Below, piece by piece: positions 35,380-43,472 of a stretch of 64,000 bases of DNA. The notes beneath the pieces are model-generated. The model ran no database searches and had not been told where the DNA came from. It was given only the letters and a program-made list of their open reading frames with translations. Origin of the DNA: RGIG4079 sp045646905. GTDB taxonomy: Bacteria; Bacteroidota; Bacteroidia; Bacteroidales; Muribaculaceae. The stretch is from assembly GCA_045646905.1 (NCBI GenBank), contig JAZRLP010000021.1, forward strand, positions 27,806-91,805. Reading direction: 5' to 3'. The position numbers and the translations under genes were made by a program. The first letter of the stretch is position 1. Each line of letters starts with the position of its first letter.

Positions 35380-35823
35380 ATGAAAAAAATTTCTATTAAA
35401 CCTATAAATCCCAATAATATAGGTAACATACAACATGAAAAAGAGGTGCATGCCCTCGTAAATTCTTTAATGGAGAAACTTGGTATTTCTTGTTCTATAG
35501 AGGATCTTGTAAAAATATATGAAATTGAGGATTTGGATAGTTTTTTAAAGTCAAATAATGATTTAGTAGTAAATACAAAGACACACTCACATATAATTCA
35601 TAAAATTTACCCTTGGAGTGATGTTGTGGCAAGCATATATACCATGCCCGAATGTGTAACAATAACCGAAACTATATGTCCCGATTGTGGTGAGAAACTT
35701 GTAGAACTCTATTTCTCTTCGCCAAAGAGGACTTGGGCTTCATTATGCGGACGGGCTGGACTTATGACTATTTGTCCTAATTGCCCACAACAAGTGGACT
35801 TTAAATGTAGAATAATGAACTAA
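35380..35823 (+). CDS. Small protein with two CxxC zinc-site motifs
   Basis: A 147-residue protein with an N-terminal helical part (about 1-60) and a C-terminal metal-site-like region: CPDCGEKLVELYFSSPKRTW then LCGRAGLMTICPNC and FKCRIMN at the end. The paired CxxC motifs about 36 residues apart suggest one zinc site. I recall similar 'FSSPxxTWxxLCGRxG..ICPxC' small proteins near toxin-immunity loci, but cannot name a family. It is the last gene before the 736-bp AT-rich region and lies 69 bases after tatD. Confidence 0.7.
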   Translation: MKKISIKPINPNNIGNIQHEKEVHALVNSLMEKLGISCSIEDLVKIYEIEDLDSFLKSNNDLVVNTKTHSHIIHKIYPWSDVVASIYTMPECVTITETICPDCGEKLVELYFSSPKRTWASLCGRAGLMTICPNCPQQVDFKCRIMN

Positions 35824-36559
35824 AAATACTACTAAATTACTTTATTGTGGGAATTTTTAGAATGAAGGAGTTCTTCCCTAAATGACATCAAGGAGAAAAT
35901 TATTCTCTCACTTATTATACCTGCATCAACCTATTTTTATACAACATCTTTTCTTTATCAACACTATGTTAATAACCAAATTAATCAACTAAATATCAAT
36001 ATCTTAATATGTAGATAAACTATTAATAAGTGTGTTAATAGCCTATTTTAATACTAATAACTCATTTTTACTCAAAAACCTTAAAATGCTCATAATCTAT
36101 ATGATATAAATTCATCCACTCTTTATTGATAGTTATCAACATTTACTATTAACAAAGAGTGTTGATAACCTGTAAATAGTATAAAACAACTTTAAATGAA
36201 AAATCAATAACTAAATTTGCAATTAACAGTCAATAGATTGTATAATCACTCCGCTTTATGTAGCAAATAAGTTAGCATTTACATATTATGCTGTTTTATA
36301 CACTATTTTTGACAGTTATTAGTGTGTAAAGAGAAGAAAAGTTATTAACTTTGCAATTTATAAACATAGTGTTGATAACTATGCTAATTCATTAAAAATC
36401 ACTATTTATTGATGTTGATGAATTACATATAACTAAAAATGATATATTGATAAGTTAAAAAGCAAATATTTCATCAAAAAGTTATCGCAGCTATCAACAT
36501 GCATTATTCTTATTCTTATAAATAGATTTTTTTAAAAAACTTATATAAAAATAAAAAAG
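35824..36559. other. oriC: Candidate chromosomal replication origin (oriC)
   Basis: 736 gene-free, very AT-rich bases. Exact TTATCAACA 9-mers, one base from the classical DnaA box TTATCCACA, occur at 35955-35963 and 36133-36141 (plus) and 36160-36168 and 36370-36378 (minus). Near matches are TGTAGATAA at 36010-36018, TGTTGATGA at 36413-36421 and CTATCAACA at 36491-36499. Two sites at 36133/36160 face each other. Sampled stretches of the plus strand tend to be C-rich to the left and G-rich to the right even across genes on either strand, and rnpA-yidD lie 1 kb away. dnaA is not in the window, which is not unusual in this phylum. Alternative: a regulator with the same site upstream of nadA. Confidence 0.6.
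36346..36353 (+). promoter_or_regulatory. Promoter -7 box upstream of nadA
   Basis: TAACTTTG 207 bases before nadA, with a second box TAAATTTG at 36212-36219. Both lie among the TTATCAACA sites. Either would give nadA a long leader. Confidence 0.4.
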
Positions 36560-37540
36560 ATGAATGTCGATAAAGGTTATGTAGATGCTCCCATTGATAA
36601 CAACATAAATCTCAAAGAGGAAATACTTCGCCTCAAAAAAGAGAAGAATGCTGTTATATTGGCTCACTATTATCAAAAAGGAGAGATTCAAGATTTGGCC
36701 GATTACATAGGCGACAGTTTGGCGTTGGCTCAAATAGCAGCACGCATCGAAGCTCCAATAATAGTGCTTTGCGGTGTTCATTTTATGGGTGAAACAGCAA
36801 AGATTTTGTGCCCCGATAAAAAAGTATTAGTACCCGACACAAAAGCCGGCTGTTCACTTGCCGATAGTTGTCCTGCTAATGAATTTGAAAAATTCATTAT
36901 AGAGCACCCTGTACACACGGTGATAAGTTATGTAAACACATCGGCAGGAGTTAAAGCATTAACCGATGTGCTTGTGACTTCATCAAATGCTCGTCAAATA
37001 GTGGAATCATTCCCCGAAGATGAAAAGATAATATTTGGACCAGATCGTAATCTTGGTAACTATATCAATAGTATAACTGGTCGCAATATGACATTGTGGA
37101 ATGGTGCTTGCCATGTGCATGAACAATTCTCGGTTGAAAAAATCATAGAATTAAAAAAGCAATATCCCAATGCAAAATTATTGGTACACCCCGAATGTAA
37201 AAATTCAATAGTGATTCTTGCCGATAAAGTGGGATCTACAGCAGCTCTTTTGAGTTATGCTATCAACAGCGATGCAAAGGAATTTATTGTTGCAACCGAG
37301 AGTGGTATTCTTCATGAAATGAAGAAGAAATGTAGCGACAAAACATTCATTCCAGCACCTCCCGAAGATAGTACTTGCGCTTGTAATGATTGTAACTTTA
37401 TGAAACTCAATACGCTTGAAAAACTTTATAACTGTCTTAAATATGAACAACCAGTTATAGAGGTAGATAGTGAAATAGCTGAAAAAGCTCGCATACCTAT
37501 TCAACGAATGCTTGATATTTCAGAAAAATTGGGGTTATAA
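36560..37540 (+). CDS. nadA: Quinolinate synthase
   Basis: Condenses iminoaspartate with dihydroxyacetone phosphate to quinolinate in de novo NAD synthesis. The 326-residue protein shows NAVILAHYYQKGEIQDLADY at the start and three conserved cysteines for the [4Fe-4S] cluster: the SLADSCPANEF region, the VHPECKNS region, and the C-terminal CNDCNFMKLN. The three-lobed repeat fold is implied by length and motifs. nadB and nadC are not adjacent. It is the first gene to the right of the candidate origin. Confidence 0.96.
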   Translation: MNVDKGYVDAPIDNNINLKEEILRLKKEKNAVILAHYYQKGEIQDLADYIGDSLALAQIAARIEAPIIVLCGVHFMGETAKILCPDKKVLVPDTKAGCSLADSCPANEFEKFIIEHPVHTVISYVNTSAGVKALTDVLVTSSNARQIVESFPEDEKIIFGPDRNLGNYINSITGRNMTLWNGACHVHEQFSVEKIIELKKQYPNAKLLVHPECKNSIVILADKVGSTAALLSYAINSDAKEFIVATESGILHEMKKKCSDKTFIPAPPEDSTCACNDCNFMKLNTLEKLYNCLKYEQPVIEVDSEIAEKARIPIQRMLDISEKLGL

Positions 37541-37609
37541 ACATTTTTATCATCATTATTGATAAATAAAGAGTAGATAAAAGAATTTTATTAAAAGAAG
37601 CAATATTAC

Positions 37610-37617
37610 TAAATTTG
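37610..37617 (+). promoter_or_regulatory. Promoter -7 box of leuS
   Basis: TAAATTTG, 54 bases before the ATG at 37671. Confidence 0.5.
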
Positions 37618-37670
37618 CAAAGAGATAAATAAGTAAATAAAAATAAATCAATATAATACATAACTTCATT

Positions 37671-40442
37671 ATGGAATATAATCACAAAGATATTGAGAGC
37701 CGTTGGCAACAATATTGGAAAGATAACAACACTTATAAAACAGAGATAGATAGCAATCGTCCTAAATTTTATGTTCTCGACATGTTTCCTTATCCATCGG
37801 GAGCAGGATTGCATGTAGGACACCCACTTGGATATATTGCATCGGATATTTATTCACGATTCAAACGCCTTCAAGGTTTTAATGTGTTGCATCCAATGGG
37901 TTATGATGCTTATGGATTGCCAGCCGAACAGTATGCTATCCAAACAGGTCAACACCCCGAGGTGACTACTCGTCAAAATATTGCTCGTTATCGCAGTCAG
38001 CTTGATAAAATAGGTTTCTGTTATGACTGGAATCGTGAAATTAAAACATGCGATCCTGAATACTACAAATGGACTCAATGGGCATTTATCAAGATGTTTA
38101 ATAGTTACTATGATAATGATGCTCAAAAAGCTTGTGAAATTTCAAAATTGATAGCTAATTTTGAAAAACAAGGTACTGAAGGCATTAATGCTGCTTGTAG
38201 TAAAGAACTTGAATTTACTGCTCAAGAATGGGCTAATTATAGCGAAAAAGAAAAAAGCGATGTATTGATGAACTATCGCATTGCTTATCTTGGTAACACT
38301 ATGGTAAACTGGTGTCCTAAATTGGGTACTGTGCTTGCTAATGATGAGGTGAGCGAAGGTGTATCAATTCGTGGTGGTTATCCAGTAGAGCAAAAATTGA
38401 TGTATCAATGGTGTCTTCGTGTATCGGCCTATTCTCAACGACTTCTTGATGGTCTTGAAACAATAGATTGGACCGATTCGTTGAAAGAAACTCAACGCAA
38501 CTGGATTGGTCGCTCGGAAGGTGCCGAAATGAAGTTTAATATTGCCGACAGCGATGTTGTACTTGAAATCTTCACTACTCGTGCCGACACTATCTTTGGT
38601 GTTACATTCATGGTGCTTGCTCCCGAAAGTGCTTATGTGGATATGGTAACTACCGAAGATAAAAAAGCCGAAGTAAAAGAATATATAGATAGCATCAAAC
38701 ATAAAACCGAACGTGAACGCATGATTGAAAAGAAAGTAACAGGTGTGTTTACTGGTTCTTATGCTATCAACCCATTGACAGGTGAAAAAATTCCTGTGTG
38801 GGTGAGCGATTATGTATTGGCAGGTTATGGTACAGGTGCAATCATGGCTGTGCCTGCTCACGATAGTCGTGACTATGCTTTTGCTCGTCATTTTAATCTT
38901 CCTATCATTCCATTGATTGAAGGATGTGATGTGAGCGAAGAAAGTTTTGATGCCAAAGCAGGTAAAATGATAAATTCAAAAGGTGCAGAGCTTGATCTTA
39001 ATGGTCTTGAAGTGAAAGATGCTATTGCGGCTACAAAGAAATTTATCAGTGAAAAAGGTCTTGGTAAAATTAAAGTAAATTATCGCCTTCGCGATGCTAT
39101 CTTCAGCCGTCAACGCTATTGGGGTGAGCCATTCCCTGTGTATTATAAAGATGGTGTGCCACAAATGTTGGATGAGTCAAAACTTCCATTATTGCTTCCC
39201 GAGGTAGATAAATATCTTCCTACCGAAACAGGTGAGCCTCCATTGGGTCGTGCTAAAAATTGGACTACCGAAGAGGGTTATCCTTTAGAACTTTGTACAA
39301 TGCCAGGTTTTGCAGGTTCAAGTGCTTATTACTTGCGTTATATGGATCCACGCAATAATGATGCGTTGGTATCAAAAGAAGCTAACGAATATTGGCGTAA
39401 TGTTGACCTTTATATAGGTGGTACAGAACACGCTACAGGTCACTTGATTTATAGCCGTTTCTGGAATAAATTCCTCTATGATATGGGTGAAGTGTGCGAA
39501 CAAGAACCATTCAAAAAACTCATAAATCAAGGTATGATTCAAGGTCGTAGTAACTTTGTGTATCGCATAAAAGATACTAATACTTTTGTATCATATAACT
39601 TGAAAAAAGATTATGATGTTACACCTATTCATGTAGATGTAAACATTGTGAGCAATGATATTCTTGATTTGGAACAATTCCGCAACTGGCGTCCTGAATT
39701 TAATGATGCAGAGTTTGTGCTCGAAGATGGTAAATATGTGTGTGGTTATGCTGTAGAGAAAATGTCAAAATCAATGTTTAATGTGGTAAATCCCGATGAC
39801 ATTGTAGAACGCTATGGCGCCGACACTTTGCGTCTTTATGAAATGTTCCTCGGTCCATTGGAACAAAGTAAACCATGGGATACAAATGGTATTGATGGCG
39901 TAAACCGTTTCTTGAAAAAACTTTGGGGATTGTTCTATAAAGGTGACAACCTTGTGGTAACCGAAGGTGAACCTTCACGCGACGAATTGAAATCGCTTCA
40001 CAAACTCATCAAGAAAGTTTCATTTGATATAGAACACTTCTCGTTCAATACTTCAATCAGTGCGTTTATGATATGTGTAAACGAACTCAATTCATTTAAA
40101 TCAACCAATAAAGAAGTATTGAGTCAATTACTTATCGTATTGGCACCATTTGCACCTCACATTACCGAAGAGTTGTGGCACGAAATAGGTAATGCAACAA
40201 CTATTTGTGATGCTCAATGGCCTACATATAACGAAGAATATCTTAAAGAAGATAAAGTTACATATGCAGTGTCATTTAATGGTAAAGCACGCTTCAATAT
40301 TGAAGTAGCAGCCGATACTGCTCGTGAAGAGGTTGAAAAGATTGCATTGGCTCACGAAGGTGCTGCTAAATGGATCGATGGTAAAACAATACGCAAGATT
40401 ATCGTAGTGCCTGGTAAAATTGTCAATATCGTTGTAGGATAA
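37671..40442 (+). CDS. leuS: Leucyl-tRNA synthetase
   Basis: Charges tRNA-Leu. At 923 residues it is longer than E. coli LeuRS (860), as usual for Bacteroidota. HIGH motif: PSGAGLHVGHPLGYIASD near residue 45. The CP1 editing domain follows (about 220-430, including GVTFMVLAPES and GTGAIMAVPAHDSRD). The KMSKS loop is AVEKMSKSMFNVVNPDD near residue 700, then the anticodon and C-terminal domains. Third codon positions favour T and G, unlike the C-favouring argS at 4.4 kb, in line with leading-strand position right of a replication origin. rdgB follows by 47 bases. Confidence 0.98.
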   Translation: MEYNHKDIESRWQQYWKDNNTYKTEIDSNRPKFYVLDMFPYPSGAGLHVGHPLGYIASDIYSRFKRLQGFNVLHPMGYDAYGLPAEQYAIQTGQHPEVTTRQNIARYRSQLDKIGFCYDWNREIKTCDPEYYKWTQWAFIKMFNSYYDNDAQKACEISKLIANFEKQGTEGINAACSKELEFTAQEWANYSEKEKSDVLMNYRIAYLGNTMVNWCPKLGTVLANDEVSEGVSIRGGYPVEQKLMYQWCLRVSAYSQRLLDGLETIDWTDSLKETQRNWIGRSEGAEMKFNIADSDVVLEIFTTRADTIFGVTFMVLAPESAYVDMVTTEDKKAEVKEYIDSIKHKTERERMIEKKVTGVFTGSYAINPLTGEKIPVWVSDYVLAGYGTGAIMAVPAHDSRDYAFARHFNLPIIPLIEGCDVSEESFDAKAGKMINSKGAELDLNGLEVKDAIAATKKFISEKGLGKIKVNYRLRDAIFSRQRYWGEPFPVYYKDGVPQMLDESKLPLLLPEVDKYLPTETGEPPLGRAKNWTTEEGYPLELCTMPGFAGSSAYYLRYMDPRNNDALVSKEANEYWRNVDLYIGGTEHATGHLIYSRFWNKFLYDMGEVCEQEPFKKLINQGMIQGRSNFVYRIKDTNTFVSYNLKKDYDVTPIHVDVNIVSNDILDLEQFRNWRPEFNDAEFVLEDGKYVCGYAVEKMSKSMFNVVNPDDIVERYGADTLRLYEMFLGPLEQSKPWDTNGIDGVNRFLKKLWGLFYKGDNLVVTEGEPSRDELKSLHKLIKKVSFDIEHFSFNTSISAFMICVNELNSFKSTNKEVLSQLLIVLAPFAPHITEELWHEIGNATTICDAQWPTYNEEYLKEDKVTYAVSFNGKARFNIEVAADTAREEVEKIALAHEGAAKWIDGKTIRKIIVVPGKIVNIVVG

Positions 40443-40489
40443 TAAATTAAGGGTATTCTTCGTTATAAAATTACTTTTAGAGTAATTAT

Positions 40490-41080
40490 ATGAATAGTAA
40501 AAAAGAAATAGTATTTGCTACAAATAATCTTCATAAATTAGAGGAGATTAGGCAAATTATAGGCAACAAATTCAATATATTGAGTTTGAAAGATATTGAT
40601 TGTAACGAAGATTTACCCGAAACTGCAACTACTCTTGAGGGTAATGCCGAGATAAAAGCACGATATATTAAAGAGCATTATGGTTATGACTGTTTTGCCG
40701 ATGATACAGGTCTTGAAGTAGAGGCACTTGGAGGTGCGCCTGGAGTATTATCGGCTCGTTATGCAGGAGAAAACCATGATTCTCAAGCTAATATGGAATT
40801 GCTGTTAAAAAATTTGAGTGGTAAAGAAAATCGTGCTGCTCGATTTAGAACAGTAATAGCGCTATTGATAGGAGATGAATTGACACTTATGGATGGTATT
40901 GTTGAAGGTGTGATAACACATGAGCGTGCTGGAGATAGTGGATTTGGTTATGATCCTATTTTTAAGCCCAATGAGAGTGATGTTACATTTGCTCAAATGA
41001 GTAGTGATGACAAAAATAAAATTAGTCATCGCGGGCGTGCAACAATTAAATTGATTGATAAACTGGATAATATAAAGTAA
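40490..41080 (+). CDS. rdgB: Non-canonical purine NTP pyrophosphatase (RdgB/HAM1)
   Basis: Removes dITP, XTP and ITP from the nucleotide pool. The 196-residue length is normal. Motifs are FATNNLHKLEEIRQI at the N-terminus, FADDTGLEVEALGGAPGVLS (active-site Asp pair), GYDPIFKP and FAQMSSDDKNKISHRGRA. The next gene starts immediately after the stop (TAA-ATG), so both form one operon; leuS is probably upstream in the same transcript. Confidence 0.96.
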   Translation: MNSKKEIVFATNNLHKLEEIRQIIGNKFNILSLKDIDCNEDLPETATTLEGNAEIKARYIKEHYGYDCFADDTGLEVEALGGAPGVLSARYAGENHDSQANMELLLKNLSGKENRAARFRTVIALLIGDELTLMDGIVEGVITHERAGDSGFGYDPIFKPNESDVTFAQMSSDDKNKISHRGRATIKLIDKLDNIK

Positions 41081-43456
41081 ATGACTATGATTAAAAAAAT
41101 ATTAATAGCATTAATTGCTTTACTTCCGTTTATTTCAAAAGCACAAATGTCGGTAGGTGAATGGAATGTATATTCTATGTTTTCCGATATAGAAAAAATG
41201 GTGCAATCGCCCGATAAGGTATATTTCGTATCGGGAAACTATCTTTTTTCATTTGATAAAAATACCGAAGAATTATATAACTATACCTCGCGCAATAAAC
41301 TTAACGACAATGTAGTAGATAATATATACTACAATAGAGATAAAGATTATCTTGTGATAACATATGTTACAGGTAATATTGATATCTTATATGATAATGG
41401 TGAAGTAGTTAATTTACCCGATATAAAAAATGCAACATTAAATTATTCACTAAAGATAAATGATGTGGATTTTTTAGATGATTGTATATATGTAGCTACA
41501 AAATTTGGACTAATCGTATTTGATGAACCACGACAAGAGGTAAAATACTCGGGAGTATATGATAAAGAAATATCATTGGTTACAACAGTTGGTGATTATG
41601 TTGTAATTGACCAAAATCATGCTTTATATTATTTACATAAAAATGGTCGTTTTGAAAGTTTTGATAGTTATACAAATATTGCCCGAGGTAATTATATAAA
41701 AGATTTACAAGGTATAGGCCCCAATAAAATGCTTGTACAATTAACATCTAAAAATGTAAATCTATATACAATTAACTTTGAAACTATTAGAATTAATTCA
41801 ACTTCAATAGATGCTACACAATCGGTAGTAGATATAATAAATGGCAAAGAAGATTACTATTTTGTATCGTCTAATAATATTGTCTATTCGGTAGATAAAG
41901 AAGGTATAAAAAATGCTCATTCATCAATTCCAACAACTTTAAAATCACAAATATTATCAATATGGGATAATCCAAACAAAATATGGGCAGGTGATGTCAA
42001 AGGTATAGCAAATTATGATATTTCGGGCGAATCTATAACGGTGTTATATGATAAATTTAAGCCTCAAGCTATAAGTGTAGATATTCCTTGTTTCATCACA
42101 AGCGATAAAAATGGCAAAGTATATGTATCTAATAAAAGTGAATCGGTATATCTACATTTAACTTATAAAAGGAAAGCATATATAAGTACTATTGATAATA
42201 CTACACTAGAAGATGTGACACCTACTGAAATAACTGCATCGCATAGGTCTAATCCTAGTAAAGAAGTGTTATATGATATATACCAATTGGCAGTTGACCC
42301 CGAAGATACCGAAATTTTTTATGTAGGAAGTTATTGGGAAGGATTATATAAAGTAAAAGATGGTAAAACAATATCACAATATAATCCCGAAAATAGTACA
42401 TTAAATGAGTCGTGGGGATGTCGTGTGAATGCTGTAGCTTTTGATAAGGAAAATAATTTGTGGTGTACAAATGAAATTATTAGCGAAGACCAGGCAAGCC
42501 TACATATTTTGCCAGCCGAAGCACGCAAAAAAGAAACTACTACAATAAAAGATTGGATTCCTATAAAACTTGGAGGATTTAAAGCTCAAAAAGATGTCCA
42601 ACTTCTAATATGTAAAAAATCAAATATGATATTTTTATGTGATGGTAAGTGGTGTGGATATTTGGTAGCTTATGATACTAAAGGCACATATACCGATACG
42701 AGCGACGATGAGTATATGTTGTGGAATAGTTTTATAGACCAAGATGGAAAAACATTTACTCCTATTTATACAAGTGCATTGGTTGAAGACGAAAAAGGGC
42801 GTGTGTGGGTAGGTTCAACCGAAGGTATTATAGAAATATCTAATCCACGAAATGCTATTAATAAAAATATGACCATCAATCGTTTAAAAGTACCCCGTAA
42901 TGATGGAACTAACTATGCTGATTATCTACTTGATGCTATACATGTAACAAGTATTTCGGTTGATAATTCTAATCGCAAATGGGTAGGAACAATGGATGAT
43001 GGGGTATATCTTGTAAATGAAACAGGCTCTCAAATACTTGAGCATTTCACTTCTGAAAATAGTTATTTCCCTGGTGGAAATACTTATAAAGTATATGCAC
43101 ATCCTTTAAATAATAAGGTGTATATAGGCACTCAATATGGATTGGCCGAGTATAGTAGTTATTCTTCTCCAGCTAAAGAAGATTATTCTGAAATATATGC
43201 TTACCCCAATCCTGTTAAGCCCGATTATACAGGGTTGATAACAATTACTGGATTAATGGATAATTCGCTTGTTAAAATAGCCGATTCGGCAGGAAATGTA
43301 TTCCACACAACACGCTCTGAAGGAGGTATGGCTACATGGGATGGTTGTAATTCAGCAGGTGAGCGAGTTAAATCGGGTGTTTACTTTGTTTTTGTTTCTC
43401 AAAGCGAAAATGACCAAGCATCGGGTGCTGTAACCAAAATTATGATTATTAATTGA
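41081..43456 (+). CDS. PorZ-like beta-propeller protein, first copy
   Basis: A 791-residue exported protein. Signal peptide at about 1-21 (start ATG at 41081, or ATG at 41087). The body is made of two-component-regulator-type propeller repeats (YPDKVYFVSGNYLFSFDKNT, IWDNPNKIWAGD, GRVWVGSTEGIIEI, RKWVGTMDDGVYLV), followed by a tail like a type IX sorting domain (YAYPNPVKPDYTG ... SGVYFVFVSQ). This layout and length match PorZ, the surface component of the type IX secretion attachment complex in Porphyromonas. It lies directly after rdgB. Very high AT. PorZ identity is inferred. Confidence 0.8.
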   Translation: MTMIKKILIALIALLPFISKAQMSVGEWNVYSMFSDIEKMVQSPDKVYFVSGNYLFSFDKNTEELYNYTSRNKLNDNVVDNIYYNRDKDYLVITYVTGNIDILYDNGEVVNLPDIKNATLNYSLKINDVDFLDDCIYVATKFGLIVFDEPRQEVKYSGVYDKEISLVTTVGDYVVIDQNHALYYLHKNGRFESFDSYTNIARGNYIKDLQGIGPNKMLVQLTSKNVNLYTINFETIRINSTSIDATQSVVDIINGKEDYYFVSSNNIVYSVDKEGIKNAHSSIPTTLKSQILSIWDNPNKIWAGDVKGIANYDISGESITVLYDKFKPQAISVDIPCFITSDKNGKVYVSNKSESVYLHLTYKRKAYISTIDNTTLEDVTPTEITASHRSNPSKEVLYDIYQLAVDPEDTEIFYVGSYWEGLYKVKDGKTISQYNPENSTLNESWGCRVNAVAFDKENNLWCTNEIISEDQASLHILPAEARKKETTTIKDWIPIKLGGFKAQKDVQLLICKKSNMIFLCDGKWCGYLVAYDTKGTYTDTSDDEYMLWNSFIDQDGKTFTPIYTSALVEDEKGRVWVGSTEGIIEISNPRNAINKNMTINRLKVPRNDGTNYADYLLDAIHVTSISVDNSNRKWVGTMDDGVYLVNETGSQILEHFTSENSYFPGGNTYKVYAHPLNNKVYIGTQYGLAEYSSYSSPAKEDYSEIYAYPNPVKPDYTGLITITGLMDNSLVKIADSAGNVFHTTRSEGGMATWDGCNSAGERVKSGVYFVFVSQSENDQASGAVTKIMIIN

Positions 43457-43472
43457 TTAATATAGATATATT

